DNA of 64,000 nucleotides from Polaromonas sp. Its GTDB lineage: Bacteria; Pseudomonadota; Gammaproteobacteria; Burkholderiales; Burkholderiaceae_C. Below, piece by piece: positions 17,530-26,474 of this stretch; the stretch's first letter is position 1, and each line of letters begins with the position of its first letter. The notes beneath the pieces are model-generated. The model saw nothing but the letters and a program-made list of their open reading frames with translations, ran no database searches and was not told where the DNA came from. The stretch is from contig NZ_JAQSDA010000003.1 of assembly GCF_029945685.1 (NCBI RefSeq), forward strand, positions 278,468 to 342,467, written 5' to 3'. The position numbers and the translations under genes were made by a program.

Positions 17530-19164
17530 CTAAGCGGGAGGCGAGCAGTTGACGATGCTCAGCGCCACCGCCTCGGCCACCTCGATGCCGTCCACGCCCG
17601 CCGACAGGATGCCGCCGGCGTAGCTCGCGCCTTCGCCGGCCGGGTACAGGCCCCGCACGTTCAGGCTCTGGAAATCGTCGCCGCGCGTCATGCGCAGCGG
17701 TGACGAGGTGCGGGTTTCGACGCCGGTCAGCACCGCATCAAACATGTCGAAGCCCTTGATCTTCTTGCCGAAGGCCGGCAGCGCCTCGCGCATGGCCGTG
17801 ATGGCGTAGCCGGGCAGGGCGCTGGCCAGGTCGGCCATCAGCACGCCAGGCTTGTAGGAAGGTTCCACGCTGCCAAGCTGCGTCGAGGCCTTGCCGGCGA
17901 CAAAGTCGCCGACCAGCTGGCCGGGCGCTGCGTACGTGCCGCCGCCCAGCGTGAAGGCGTGCGATTCGAGCTGGCGCTGGAAAGCAATGCCGGCCAGCGG
18001 CCCGCCCGGGTAGTCGGCCGGGGTGATGCCGACCACGATGCCGGCGTTGGCGTTGCGCTCGTTGCGCGAGTACTGGCTCATGCCGTTGGTCACGACACGG
18101 CCCACTTCGGAGGTCGCCGCCACCACGGTGCCGCCCGGGCACATGCAGAAGCTGTAGACCGAGCGCCCGTTGGCCGCATGGTGCACCAGCTTGTAATCGG
18201 CCGCGCCCAGCAGCGGGTGGCCGGCGTGCTGGCCGAGCCGCGCGCGGTCGATCAGGCCCTGCGGGTGTTCGATGCGAAAGCCGATGGAAAACGGCTTGGC
18301 CTCCATATAGACGCCGCGCTCGTGCAGCATGGCAAAGGTGTCGCGTGCGCTGTGGCCCAGGGCCAGCACCACATGGTCGGCGCGCAACTCGTAGCTGCCG
18401 CCGTCCTGCAGGCTCTGCACGGTCAGGCCGCGTATCTGCCCCTGTTCGATCAGCACATCGCTGACACGCTGCTGGAAGCGGATCTCGCCGCCCAGCGCCG
18501 TGATCTGCTCGCGCATGTGTTCCACCACCTTGACCAGCTTGAAGGTGCCGATGTGCGGCTTGCTGACCAGCAGGATTTCCTCCGGCGCGCCGGCCTTGAC
18601 GAACTCCGTCATGACCTTGCGGCCCAGGAAACGCGGGTCCTTGATCTGGCTCCAGAGCTTGCCGTCTGAAAACGTCCCGGCGCCGCCTTCACCGAACTGC
18701 ACATTCGACTCCGGGTCCAGCACGCCCTTGCGCCACAAGCCCCAGGTGTCTTTGGTACGCTCGCGCACCTTCTTGCCCCGCTCCAGCACGATGGGCTTGA
18801 AACCCATCTGCGCCAGCAGCAGGGCCGCAAAGATGCCGCAGGGGCCGAAGCCGACAACGACGGGACGCACGGCCGGTGCGCTGTCCACCCGGGCCACCAG
18901 GTGGTAGCTCTGGTCAGGCGCGGGGCGGATGTGGGGGTTGGCTTCAAATTGCTGAAGCAGCCGGTTTTCCAGCGCGGGGCTGGCAAGCTCGACGTCGGCG
19001 ATGTAGACCAGCAGCAGCTTCTGCTTGCGTGCGTCGTAGCTGCGTTTGTAGATGCGGTGGCGCAGCAGCTCGGCAGGCTGGATGCCCAGCGTCCTGGCAA
19101 TCAGTGCGGGCAGCGCGTCTTCGGGGTGGTCAAGCGGAAGCTTGAGCTCGGTCAGGCGGATCAT
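17530..19164 (-). CDS. FAD-dependent oxidoreductase (COG2509 family)
   Basis: A 544-aa predicted flavoprotein. Residues 1-95 form an N-terminal ferredoxin-like region (LTELKLPLDHPEDALPALI; KRSYDARKQ). The Rossmann FAD motif VVGFGPCGIFAALLLAQMG is at about residues 101-120, followed by FGEGGAGTFSDGKL, and the C-terminal FAD block is GLYPAGEGASYAGGILSAG. Conserved Cys residues lie in FCMCPGGTVV. The family is widespread but its substrate is unknown. I chose MIRLTELKL at 19164, where the family begins; 25 upstream codons lack support. Confidence 0.87.
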   Translation of the reverse strand: MIRLTELKLPLDHPEDALPALIARTLGIQPAELLRHRIYKRSYDARKQKLLLVYIADVELASPALENRLLQQFEANPHIRPAPDQSYHLVARVDSAPAVRPVVVGFGPCGIFAALLLAQMGFKPIVLERGKKVRERTKDTWGLWRKGVLDPESNVQFGEGGAGTFSDGKLWSQIKDPRFLGRKVMTEFVKAGAPEEILLVSKPHIGTFKLVKVVEHMREQITALGGEIRFQQRVSDVLIEQGQIRGLTVQSLQDGGSYELRADHVVLALGHSARDTFAMLHERGVYMEAKPFSIGFRIEHPQGLIDRARLGQHAGHPLLGAADYKLVHHAANGRSVYSFCMCPGGTVVAATSEVGRVVTNGMSQYSRNERNANAGIVVGITPADYPGGPLAGIAFQRQLESHAFTLGGGTYAAPGQLVGDFVAGKASTQLGSVEPSYKPGVLMADLASALPGYAITAMREALPAFGKKIKGFDMFDAVLTGVETRTSSPLRMTRGDDFQSLNVRGLYPAGEGASYAGGILSAGVDGIEVAEAVALSIVNCSPPA

Positions 19165-19204
19165 GGGGGTTCCCTCGTGGATCTGTATTTCGGATCTATC
19201 GGGC

Positions 19205-19261
19205 ATTTTAAGCCCCTGGCCCAGAAGGGGTGGGCGCAAGCAGCTATCAAATCAGTAGCAA
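19205..19261 (+). repeat. R1 repeat directly upstream of rnpB
   Basis: The landmarks are AAGCCCCTGG, GGGCGCAAGCAGCTATC and AGTAGCAATC. It ends 13 nt before the rnpB -10 element and therefore supplies the DNA where the -35 of rnpB should lie. Confidence 0.75.
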
Positions 19262-19273
19262 TCGATTTGCCGG

Positions 19274-19279
19274 GATAAT
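19274..19279 (+). promoter_or_regulatory. rnpB: rnpB promoter -10 element (GATAAT)
   Basis: GATAAT lies 7 bp before the predicted 5' end of RNase P RNA. The -35 position (about 19251-19256) falls in the R1 repeat and is weak (ATCAGT). Confidence 0.6.
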
Positions 19280-19285
19280 GGGGGG

Positions 19286-19623
19286 GTGAAGCACGCCAGA
19301 CTGCCGCTGGTGCAAGGGTGGAAACACCGCACTGGAGGAAGGTCCGGACTGCATAGGGCAGCGTAGCAGCTAACGGCTGTCCACCGTGAGGTGAGGATCA
19401 GAGCTACAGAGACGAGTCGGACCGGGGCAACCCGGGACGGGTGAAACGAGCAATCTCTACGCGCAGCAATACCAAGTAGGCACACGTTGACGGGGCCCCC
19501 GGAGTGTGCGGGTAGGTAGCACCGAGCCGTCTGGCGACAGACGGCCCAGATTAATGGCAGTCACGGGGCGGCGACCGCAAGGAAACCGTCCCGCACAAAA
19601 TCCGGCCTATCGGCGGGCTTCAC
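19286..19623 (+). ncRNA. rnpB: RNase P RNA (bacterial type A)
   Basis: The catalytic RNA of RNase P, which makes tRNA 5' ends. Recognised by GAGGAAGGTCCGGACT near the 5' end, ACAGAGACGAGTC, GGTGAAACGAGCAA, CCAAGTAGGCA, TAGCACCGAG, AGATTAATG and the 3' ACAAAATCCGGCCTATC. The 5' GTGAAGC pairs with 3' GCTTCAC to form helix P1, which sets both ends. A run of T residues follows at once (19625-19632), consistent with termination. One feature to check is G for the usual A in GAGGAARGTCC (GAGGAAGGTCC here). Confidence 0.95.
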
Positions 19624-19640
19624 ACTTTTTTTGCTTGACC

Positions 19641-19685
19641 CTTCCGCTGTCATCCCGGACTTGATCCGGGATCCATGTTGGTTGG
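19641..19685. repeat. Ubiquitous palindromic repeat (TCCCGGACTTGATCCGGGA)
   Basis: TCCCGG and CCGGGA arms around a short loop, at about 19653-19671, in the CATCCCGGAC...CCGGGATCC context seen between genes in many proteobacteria. It follows rnpB by about 30 nt and could back up termination. Confidence 0.65.
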
Positions 19686-19714
19686 CTCGTGCTGTGTGGT
19701 GTGCCTGCTGGCCG

Positions 19715-19950
19715 GGTCTCGCCCCGGCGGGCGAGTTACTTTTCTTTGTCTCGCCAAAGAAACCTAACGAAAAGAAAGGCGACCCGATGGTCTGGGTCCC
19801 TTCGCTTCGCTGCGGGCAACCTGCGGTGCTCACCGAAAATGGGGTCGAGCTCGAACTCGGCTATCGCCTCAGACAATCGCTCGCCCTGATCCATTTTCGG
19901 CTGCGCTCCTCGGCCCAGCCCGACGGGTGGGGCACCAATCAATGCGGGGG
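19715..19950 (+). repeat. R3 long dispersed repeat, copy 1 (5' part only)
   Basis: Shares with 54299-54632 (opposite strand) and 63557-63988 the core GCCGGGGCGAG-type arm, a CTTTTCTTTG / CAAAGAAA inverted pair and AAAGGCGACCCGATGGTCTG. The 3' half of the other copies is replaced here by other sequence. The gap 19624-19987 holds no gene that I can support. Confidence 0.7.
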
Positions 19951-19987
19951 CGAAATCCGGAAGCCGTGTTCAGCCCGCATCAGGTTT

Positions 19988-21640
19988 CTACAAATTAAAC
20001 AAACCCTGCGCCTGAATCCGCTCCACATGCGCCAGCAGCGAACGTTTGGCCACCGGCCAGATGCGCGGGTTTACATCGTCATAAGCTGAAGCCACCCACT
20101 CGTCCATGCTGCCTTGCGGCTGTGCCTGCATCACGCCGATGATCTTGGCCTCGCGTTTGAGTCGGTGGGCCTTGAGCTGGGCGATGACGGTTGTGGCCTC
20201 CCCCAGCACATGGCCGTGCGCCGGCGCGATGAACGCTATGCCGTGTTCGTCGCAAGCCGCGGCTAGCACATCCAGCGAATCGAGGTAGGCGTTCATGTTG
20301 CCGTCGGGCGGGTCCACCACCGTGGTGCTGCCGTTGAGGATGTGGTCGCCGCTGAACAGAATGCCGTCTTCCACCAGCACCAGGCACAGATGGTTGGCCG
20401 CGTGGCCGGGGGTGTGGATGACCTTCAGGGTATGGCTTATTTCGCCCTCGGGCCCTTGCCCCATAAGCGCGAGCAGCTCCTGATTTAATAGCGCGCGGTC
20501 CGGTGTGAACTGGCTGGCGGCGCGGGCTGTCGGCGCCGAGGGCAGGCCCAGGATGGGGGGTGCATTGCTGCACATGGCCTGCAGCGGTTTGGCGCCGGGC
20601 GAATGGTCGGCGTGGGAGTGGCTGCACACAATCATGCGGATGTTGCCGCCCGCGGCGCGCCACAGCCGCTGCAGGTGGTCGGTGTCGGCCGGGCCGGGAT
20701 CGATCGCGATGTAGCCGGTGGCCGGGTCGCCGACCAGGTAGCTGTTGGTGCCGGGGCCGGTCATCACGCCGGGGTTGGGCGCGGTCAGTCGCATCAGGTT
20801 CTTGAGCAGGGACACCGGTTGTGCGGTCTGCCAGTCCAGTGTGTGCACCATCTGCCCGTCAGGGCTGGTCAGGGCCAGTTCGCCATAAGGCGCCTCGTGC
20901 TCCATGTAGCGCGCTTCGGCGCCGGCCAGAAAACCGGCGCGCGGGCAGGAGGTCCACAGCGGCTGCTCGGACGCGGCGCAGGCCTGCAGCACCGCGTCCA
21001 CCGTGTCGAAATGCTGCAGGCGCTGCAGCGTGCGTATGGTCGGGAAGATGATGAAAAAACTGCCGGCCTCGTGGCGCGCCAGGGCATCGGCCGGCCGCAC
21101 CCAGACCGGCTCGAACTGTTCGCTTTCGTCGGCCACTGGCTCCTGGCCTTCGGGCATGCGCGCGACGAGAAAGGGCACGTCAAAACGGCGCGGCAGGTCG
21201 CGGTCAGTGACCCAGTGGGCCAGCACAAAGACCTGGTCACCGGCCAGTGTCAGGCCGCGTTCGCGGCACTGCGCGGCAAATGGCGCAGTGCGGCTCAGGG
21301 CCGCAATGTCGGCGGTTGTGGCGTGGCTGCCGTCAGCGTGGCGGGCCAGCAGCACGCCGAGTTCTTCAAAACTTTCGCGGATGGCGGCAATCGCCTGCGT
21401 CAAATGCAGGTCGGTTTGTGTCGCGCGGCGGGTGGACTGGTCATGCGCTAGCGCATCGGCCGCGTCGATGCCCCCGCCGGGGAACACGTAGGCGCCGGGC
21501 GCAAAACTGGCCGTCATCGAACGCCGTGTCATCAGGATTTCGATGCCCCTGGCACTGTCGCGCAGCAGCAGCACGGTGGCGGCAGGGCGGGTGGGCGCGG
21601 GTTCGCGCTGCGGGTAAAGGAGTTGGGTGGGTCGGACCAT
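19988..21640 (-). CDS. Nudix hydrolase / metallo-beta-lactamase fold fusion protein
   Basis: A 550-aa two-domain hydrolase. Residues ~18-235 form a Nudix domain; the Nudix box is split by an insertion, with GGG at about 55-57 and RESFEELG at 88-95, so it is looser than the classic GX5EX7REUXEEXGU. Residues ~270-550 form a metallo-beta-lactamase domain of the LACTB2/glyoxalase II-like type with HSHADH, HTPGHA, FSGDHIL and a final APAHGH. Both domains should use divalent metals. The substrate is unknown. Start at ATG 21640; the frame is open 29 codons further upstream. It is not operonic with its neighbours. Confidence 0.85.
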   Translation of the reverse strand: MVRPTQLLYPQREPAPTRPAATVLLLRDSARGIEILMTRRSMTASFAPGAYVFPGGGIDAADALAHDQSTRRATQTDLHLTQAIAAIRESFEELGVLLARHADGSHATTADIAALSRTAPFAAQCRERGLTLAGDQVFVLAHWVTDRDLPRRFDVPFLVARMPEGQEPVADESEQFEPVWVRPADALARHEAGSFFIIFPTIRTLQRLQHFDTVDAVLQACAASEQPLWTSCPRAGFLAGAEARYMEHEAPYGELALTSPDGQMVHTLDWQTAQPVSLLKNLMRLTAPNPGVMTGPGTNSYLVGDPATGYIAIDPGPADTDHLQRLWRAAGGNIRMIVCSHSHADHSPGAKPLQAMCSNAPPILGLPSAPTARAASQFTPDRALLNQELLALMGQGPEGEISHTLKVIHTPGHAANHLCLVLVEDGILFSGDHILNGSTTVVDPPDGNMNAYLDSLDVLAAACDEHGIAFIAPAHGHVLGEATTVIAQLKAHRLKREAKIIGVMQAQPQGSMDEWVASAYDDVNPRIWPVAKRSLLAHVERIQAQGLFNL

Positions 21641-21786
21641 GGGCTGATTTTGCAGCGAAACGGTGGGTGGCTGCTGGCGTCGCCCATGGCGGGCCGGCAT
21701 TGGTAGCATGCTAAGTATTAACCGCAATGGCGCCTGGACGGCCGCTTGCTGATACTGGTCTTCACTTTATTTGCAGGATGTGAACC

Positions 21787-22764
21787 ATGAAGCAGTGGAT
21801 TTCCCGAACCGCCCTGGCCATGACGGCCGCCGCGCTGTGCGCCAGCCCCCTGAGTGCCATGGCGCAAGCCTGGCCCGCCAAACAACCGATCAAATTTGTA
21901 GCCGTGTTTCCGCCCGGCGGCTCGGTGGACCAGGTGGCTCGCATTCTGGCGGTGCCGCTGTCGCAGCAGCTCGGCCAGAACATCATTGTCGAAAACAAGG
22001 GCGGTGCCTCGGGCTCCATCGGCACCGCGGCGGTCGCTGCCGCGCCGGCCGACGGTTACACCTTTGCCTTTGTGTTCGACACCCACGGCGTCAACCCCAG
22101 CCTGATTCCCGGCCTGCCGTTTGACACCCGCAAGGACCTGGCGCCGGTCACGCTGATCGGAACCTCGGCCATGGTGCTCGCGACTTTCTCAGGTTCCGAG
22201 TACAAGACCTTTGCCGATGTGGTGGCCGCAGCCAAGGCCAAAAAGAACGTCAACTACGGCAGCATAGGCTCCGGCAGCCTCGGCCACCTGGCGATGGCGC
22301 TGCTGGCCAAAAACGGCAACATCGACTGGCAGCACATTCCCTACAAGGGCGGCGGCCCCTTGATGACCGACGCTGTCGCTGGTCATGTGCCGCTGTCGAT
22401 TGGCTCGGTGTTCGTGACCAAGCCCCACATCGACAACGGCCGCCTGCGCCCGCTGGCGGTGACCACCAGCAAACGCTCGCCCGAGTTGCCCAATGTGCCA
22501 ACGGTGGCTGAAAGCGGTTTTGCCGGCTTTGATGCACCCGCCTGGTGGGCTATTCTGGCGCCGGCCAAAACCCCGCCCGAAGTCCTCAAGCGCATGAACG
22601 AGGAAGTCAACAAGGCGCTGAAAAACCCCGAGATCGCCAAAAAACTCAGCGCCCAGGGCATCGAGATCGTCGGCGGTTCCTCCGAGTCGGCCCGCGTCTT
22701 CATCGACAAGCAGATCGACACCTGGGCCAAGGTGGTGAAGGACAATGGGATCAAGGCGGATTGA
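21787..22764 (+). CDS. Bug-family (TctC-like) tripartite tricarboxylate transporter substrate-binding protein
   Basis: A 325-aa periplasmic binding protein. The signal peptide spans residues 1 to about 26 (ending SPLSAMAQA). The family blocks are PIKFVAVFPPGGSVDQVARI, VENKGGASGSIGTAAVAAAPADGYTF, INYGSIGSGSLGHLA-like (VNYGSIGSGSLGHLAMALL) and HIPYKGGGPLMTDAVAGHV. Bug proteins are greatly expanded in Burkholderiales and usually lack an adjacent TctAB permease, as here. The ligand is a carboxylate or amide, not predictable from sequence. Confidence 0.92.
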   Translation: MKQWISRTALAMTAAALCASPLSAMAQAWPAKQPIKFVAVFPPGGSVDQVARILAVPLSQQLGQNIIVENKGGASGSIGTAAVAAAPADGYTFAFVFDTHGVNPSLIPGLPFDTRKDLAPVTLIGTSAMVLATFSGSEYKTFADVVAAAKAKKNVNYGSIGSGSLGHLAMALLAKNGNIDWQHIPYKGGGPLMTDAVAGHVPLSIGSVFVTKPHIDNGRLRPLAVTTSKRSPELPNVPTVAESGFAGFDAPAWWAILAPAKTPPEVLKRMNEEVNKALKNPEIAKKLSAQGIEIVGGSSESARVFIDKQIDTWAKVVKDNGIKAD

Positions 22765-22937
22765 ACATCACCGCTGGATGACGAAAGGGCCTGCGACTTT
22801 GTCGGCTTCAATATACCTGCGCATGGATACCGCGCCTTGACGTAATCTGATGAATTCAAAGGTGTTTTTCAATCGGCAGGCGCCACGTTATCTGACTGGC
22901 CGCCATGTTATTCCGCAGTTTTGCGGGATATATCAAA

Positions 22938-23460
22938 ATTAGGCCTCTTGGAGGGGAATGCAACACCTCACAGTCCGACCCGCCGTTGCATCTGAGCAGA
23001 AGGCGCTCGAAGCGGTTCAGTGGCGAGCCTCGCTGAACAATCCTGGAGACCGAGAGCACTTATTGGCGAATCCTGATGCCATTGAACTCCCTCTTGCCCA
23101 ACTCGAGGCCGGTGGTGTCTTCGTGGCAGAAGTGACCGGTTCAATCAAGGGATTCGCTGCCATTCTTTCTCGCGAAGATGGAGACGCAGAGCTAGATGCA
23201 CTCTTCGTCGAGCCAAGAGCTTGGCGGCAAGGGGTTGGCCGCGCCTTGGTCGACCACTGCTTCTCTGCAGCAACAGCTTCGGGAGCTACCTCGCTACACG
23301 TCGTGGGCAACCCCCACGCAGAAGCTTTCTACATTTCGTGCGGGTTCAGAACGGTCGGTACCCAGCAAACGCGGTTCGGTGTCGGCTTGCTCATGAAGCG
23401 AGGTTTGCCGTGAACTTGGTCGCTGCCTTTTGCCGCGAGAGGCCTAACCCTTCGTATATG
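22938..23460 (+). mobile_element. Possible relic integron-type gene cassette around the GNAT gene
   Basis: ATTAGGC at 22938-22944, 13 nt before the GNAT start, differs by one base from the integron core site GTTAGGC. GGCCTAACCCTTCGT at 23441-23455, 27 nt after the stop, resembles the start of an attC recombination site. The segment is visibly more AT-rich than its flanks and carries one short gene, as cassettes do. No integrase and no complete attC are seen, so this is a tentative call. Confidence 0.35.
22958..23413 (+). CDS. GNAT-family N-acetyltransferase
   Basis: A 151-aa acetyltransferase. The acetyl-CoA binding motif A is EPRAWRQGVGRALVDHCF (R-Q-G-V-G-R at about residues 90-95), preceded by strand LDALFV and followed by SLHVVGNPHAEAFYISCGF. 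It transfers an acetyl group from acetyl-CoA to an unknown amine. GGAGGGG is well placed before the ATG. Base composition and codon use look less GC-rich than the genes on either side, suggesting a separate origin. Flanking motifs resemble integron cassette ends. Confidence 0.85.
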   Translation: MQHLTVRPAVASEQKALEAVQWRASLNNPGDREHLLANPDAIELPLAQLEAGGVFVAEVTGSIKGFAAILSREDGDAELDALFVEPRAWRQGVGRALVDHCFSAATASGATSLHVVGNPHAEAFYISCGFRTVGTQQTRFGVGLLMKRGLP

Positions 23461-23553
23461 GACTCCCCCACAAACGCAAGAAACTGACTAATAGATTGGC
23501 TGTTGGGGAAGCGCCTGCAGTCGTTGTCCCCGCATCCATAGGCTCTCCCGCAG

Positions 23554-24837
23554 TCACTGCAATCCTTGCAGCAACTCCAAAGTTGGATAACCATCCGCCG
23601 GCAAGCCCACACTACGCTGGTAAAGCCGAATGCCGCCTTGCGTAGCCGGGCCCACCACGCCGTCGGGCGTGCCGCTGTCGAAGCCGCGTGCATTCAGCGC
23701 CGTCTGTAGCGCCAGCAACTGGCTGCGCGACAGCGGGGGCACATCACGCGGCCAGGCGGACTGCACCGCGGGGCCGCCGGCCAGGGCCTGCGCCAGCAGG
23801 CTGACGGCGAGCGCATAACTGGTCGAGTTGTTGTAACGCAGCAGGGTACGGAAGTTGGGGCCGACCAGGAAGGCCGGCCCGCGCGCGCCGGCTGGTAGCA
23901 GGATGGCGCTGTCGGCCAGGGCGGGTAGCGGCGCACCGTCCACAGTCCGCACGCCCTGGTCTGCCCAGACCGACGCCGGTTGCCGCGTTGCCGCATCAGC
24001 GAGCCCGTGGTCGAAGCCCGGTGGCAAACGCACCTCCAGTCCCCAGAGCTGGCCGGCCTGCCAGCCGGAACGGGCCAAAAAGTTGGCGGTCGAGGCCATC
24101 ACGTCGGGCAGGCTGCCCCAGATGTCGCGCCGGCCGTCGCCGTCGGCATCCACCGCATAGGCCAGAAAGTTGGTGGGCAGAAATTGCGTCTGGCCCATGG
24201 CGCCGGCCCACGAGCCGATCATCTGCGCGCGTTCAATGTCCCGGTTCTGCAGAATTTTCAGTGCTGCGAGCAACTGGCTCCGCGCCCAGGCCTCGCGCCG
24301 GCCCTCGAAACCGAGCGATGCCAGGGCGGCGATGGTCGGGATGTCGCCGGTGTTGCTGCCGTAGTTGCTCTCCAGGCCCCAGATCGCCGCCAGGATTTCT
24401 GCCGGCACACCGTAACGCGCTGCAGCGGCATCGACCGCAGGGCGTGCTTGCAGCAGCCGGTCCTGGCCGCGGATGACGCGCTGCGGCGACACCGCGCTGT
24501 CGAGGTAGTCCCAGACCGCGCGCGTGAACTCGGGCTGGGCGCTGTCCAGCTCGGTCACGCGCGGGATGAAACGAATACCCTCGAAGGCGCTCTGCAGCGT
24601 GGCGTCGGTGATGCCGGCCGCGCGTGCGCTGGTGCTGAAGTCGGCGATCCAGCGTGCAAAGCGCTGGTCGCGCTCGGCGTCGTCGGGCGCGGCAGGTGCG
24701 GCGCTGCTGCCTGCCGGCGGCGTCTGTGCGCCGGCCGACAGCGTGGCGCCGCCTGCGGCCAGCGTAAAAATTGTCAGCAGCGTGGGCGCCACGCGCAAGA
24801 GGGCGGGCACCGGAAAACGGGGACTTGTTTTTTTCAT
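23554..24837 (-). CDS. MltB-type lytic murein transglycosylase with peptidoglycan-binding domain
   Basis: A 427-aa exported enzyme that cleaves peptidoglycan to 1,6-anhydro products. The N-terminus is basic then hydrophobic (signal peptide, residues about 1-35), followed by an Ala/Pro linker. The catalytic domain has [16 protein letters not shown] with the catalytic Glu, [17 protein letters not shown], and [14 protein letters not shown]. The C-terminal ~60 residues form a PG_binding_1 domain ([33 protein letters not shown]). The MKKTSPRF start at 24837 was chosen because the signal peptide begins there. No lipobox is visible, so it is probably not a lipoprotein. Confidence 0.9.
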   Translation of the reverse strand: MKKTSPRFPVPALLRVAPTLLTIFTLAAGGATLSAGAQTPPAGSSAAPAAPDDAERDQRFARWIADFSTSARAAGITDATLQSAFEGIRFIPRVTELDSAQPEFTRAVWDYLDSAVSPQRVIRGQDRLLQARPAVDAAAARYGVPAEILAAIWGLESNYGSNTGDIPTIAALASLGFEGRREAWARSQLLAALKILQNRDIERAQMIGSWAGAMGQTQFLPTNFLAYAVDADGDGRRDIWGSLPDVMASTANFLARSGWQAGQLWGLEVRLPPGFDHGLADAATRQPASVWADQGVRTVDGAPLPALADSAILLPAGARGPAFLVGPNFRTLLRYNNSTSYALAVSLLAQALAGGPAVQSAWPRDVPPLSRSQLLALQTALNARGFDSGTPDGVVGPATQGGIRLYQRSVGLPADGYPTLELLQGLQ

Positions 24838-24918
24838 GCTGTTGATTTTCTTCCCCTGATCGATGCAGGGAACTCCGGTGCAGTCAATACCCATGCCCCG
24901 CGGTGCGGGGGACTTGTT

Positions 24919-25470
24919 CTAGGTATGGTCTTCCGGGGACACGCCCAGTGCCACCAGAAAACGCGCCACCATGTTGTAGGTGGCGATCGCGCTGGTCAGT
25001 TCGACCAGTCCGGTGGTGTCGAAGTGCTGGCGCAGGGCCTCGAACACGTCGTCGCTGACCTTCACGTCCAGCGTCATCTGCGCGGCGTAACGGATCACCA
25101 ATTGCTCGACCGCGCCCAGCGCTGGGTGGGCTGCCGAGGCGCGTGCATCGGCTTTCACCAGGGCATTGAGCGCATCGAGTTCGGCCTGGGTGCCGCCGGC
25201 CGTCAAAAAGTCAGGCGCGTGGTGTTTGTATTCATAGGCCGCGCCGGTCAGCAGCGCGACGGTGCAGATGCCCAGCTCGCGCAGCTTGCGGCTGGTGGGC
25301 AGGCCGGTGCGCACCGCGCCCAGGTACACGTTCCAGCCGCGCGCCAGCGGCTCGCTCCAGAGCAAAGCCTTGTCGAGGTTGATCAGGGTGCCGCCGCGGC
25401 GTTTCAGGACGGCGTCGACGAGGTCCTGCGGTTGGGGCTTGAGGGCGGGCGTCCAGTCGGGAATGCGCAT
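24919..25470 (-). CDS. Carboxymuconolactone decarboxylase (CMD/AhpD-like) family protein
   Basis: A 183-aa all-helical protein of the CMD family. [25 protein letters not shown] and the later [24 protein letters not shown] follow the family pattern. The AhpD CxxC pair is absent (a single Cys lies in [10 protein letters not shown]), while the EYKHH region keeps the His expected in hydrolase/decarboxylase-type members. The reaction is unknown. It is 81 bp upstream of the transglycosylase start on the same strand, and divergent from dapF with an 81-bp gap. Confidence 0.82.
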   Translation of the reverse strand: MRIPDWTPALKPQPQDLVDAVLKRRGGTLINLDKALLWSEPLARGWNVYLGAVRTGLPTSRKLRELGICTVALLTGAAYEYKHHAPDFLTAGGTQAELDALNALVKADARASAAHPALGAVEQLVIRYAAQMTLDVKVSDDVFEALRQHFDTTGLVELTSAIATYNMVARFLVALGVSPEDHT

Positions 25471-25539
25471 GGTGGGTCTTTCCGGAAGTTGTGCAGGGAG
25501 GATGGGAAGGATGGGAAGGAGGGCGGCGCAGCCTCAGCG

Positions 25540-25545
25540 GATAAT
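25540..25545 (+). promoter_or_regulatory. dapF: Putative -10 element (GATAAT) for dapF
   Basis: GATAAT ends 6 nt before the ATG at 25552, which points to a leaderless dapF mRNA. No -35 is evident at 17 bp. Confidence 0.4.
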
Positions 25546-25551
25546 GCCCGG

Positions 25552-26439
25552 ATGCTAATCCGATTTACCAAAATGCAGGGTGCGGGCAACGATTTTGTCA
25601 TGCTCGACGAGACGCAGCGGCGCCTGAACCTGACGCCGGGCCAGTACCGCTTTCTGGCGGACCGCCACTTCGGCGTGGGCGCCGACCAGATTCTGTCGGT
25701 GCGGCCTGCGCCGGGCGGAGGGATCGATTTCGAGTACGTGATCCACAACGCCGATGGCGGCGAGGTCGAGCAGTGCGGCAATGGCGCACGCTGCTTTTTG
25801 CGCTTTGTGCGCGAGCAGGGCCTGACGGATAAGGATGTGGTCAGGGTCCGGACCCTGGCCGGCGTCATCGAGCCGCGCATGCAGCCGGACGGCCGCGTCA
25901 CCGTGGACATGGGTGCGCCCATCTTCGAGCTGGCGCAGGTGCCGTTTGATGCCGGCGGTTTGACGCCCGAAGCCGTACATTCATGGCAAAAATGGCCTCT
26001 GGCCCTTGAGGGGCGGGCGCCGGCAGCTCCTGTTTTTGTAGCGGTTTTGTCCATGGGCAACCCGCATGCGGTGCAGCTGGTGGCCGACGTGGAGGCCGCG
26101 CCGGTGTTGCAGGACGGCCCGTTGATCGAGAACCACGTGCGTTTCCCGCGCCGCGTCAACGCCGGCTTCATGCAGGTGGTGTCGCGCAGCCGGATCCGCC
26201 TGCGGGTTTATGAACGCGGCGCCGGCGAAACCCTGGCCTGCGGCAGCGGGGCTTGCGCGGCGGTGGTCGCTGGCATACGCTTGGGCCTGCTGGATGCGCG
26301 CGTGGACGTGTTGACCCACGGCGGCACCCTGACCATCGAGTGGCAGGGCGGGCTGGATGCCGCGAGTTCCCCGGTGCTGATGACCGGACCGGCGACCACG
26401 GTGTTTGAAGCCGCTATCGACGTTCCCGACCACCTGTAG
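25552..26439 (+). CDS. dapF: Diaminopimelate epimerase
   Basis: A 295-aa enzyme converting LL- to meso-diaminopimelate for peptidoglycan and lysine. Both catalytic Cys motifs are present: [10 protein letters not shown] in the N-terminal half and [14 protein letters not shown] in the C-terminal half. [11 protein letters not shown] and [11 protein letters not shown] are further landmarks. Residues about 147-164 ([19 protein letters not shown]) correspond to an R1 repeat in the linker between the two domains. The order dapF-DUF484-xerC is conserved in proteobacteria. Confidence 0.95.
   Translation: MLIRFTKMQGAGNDFVMLDETQRRLNLTPGQYRFLADRHFGVGADQILSVRPAPGGGIDFEYVIHNADGGEVEQCGNGARCFLRFVREQGLTDKDVVRVRTLAGVIEPRMQPDGRVTVDMGAPIFELAQVPFDAGGLTPEAVHSWQKWPLALEGRAPAAPVFVAVLSMGNPHAVQLVADVEAAPVLQDGPLIENHVRFPRRVNAGFMQVVSRSRIRLRVYERGAGETLACGSGACAAVVAGIRLGLLDARVDVLTHGGTLTIEWQGGLDAASSPVLMTGPATTVFEAAIDVPDHL
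25991..26043 (+). repeat. R1 repeat copy inside dapF
   Basis: The landmarks are ATGGCCTCTGGCCCTTGAGG, GGGCGCCGGCAGCT and GTTTTTGTAGCGG, in frame without stops. It falls in the variable inter-domain loop, ahead of the conserved SMGNPH motif. Confidence 0.75.
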
Positions 26440-26474
26440 ACTGACCCCCACTGACTGACGGAAACCACAAGAAC

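Noticed and set aside
23980..25551. Long + strand extension upstream of dapF (819-codon frame)
   Set aside because: It is antisense to the transglycosylase and CMD genes; DapF starts [14 protein letters not shown] at 25552.
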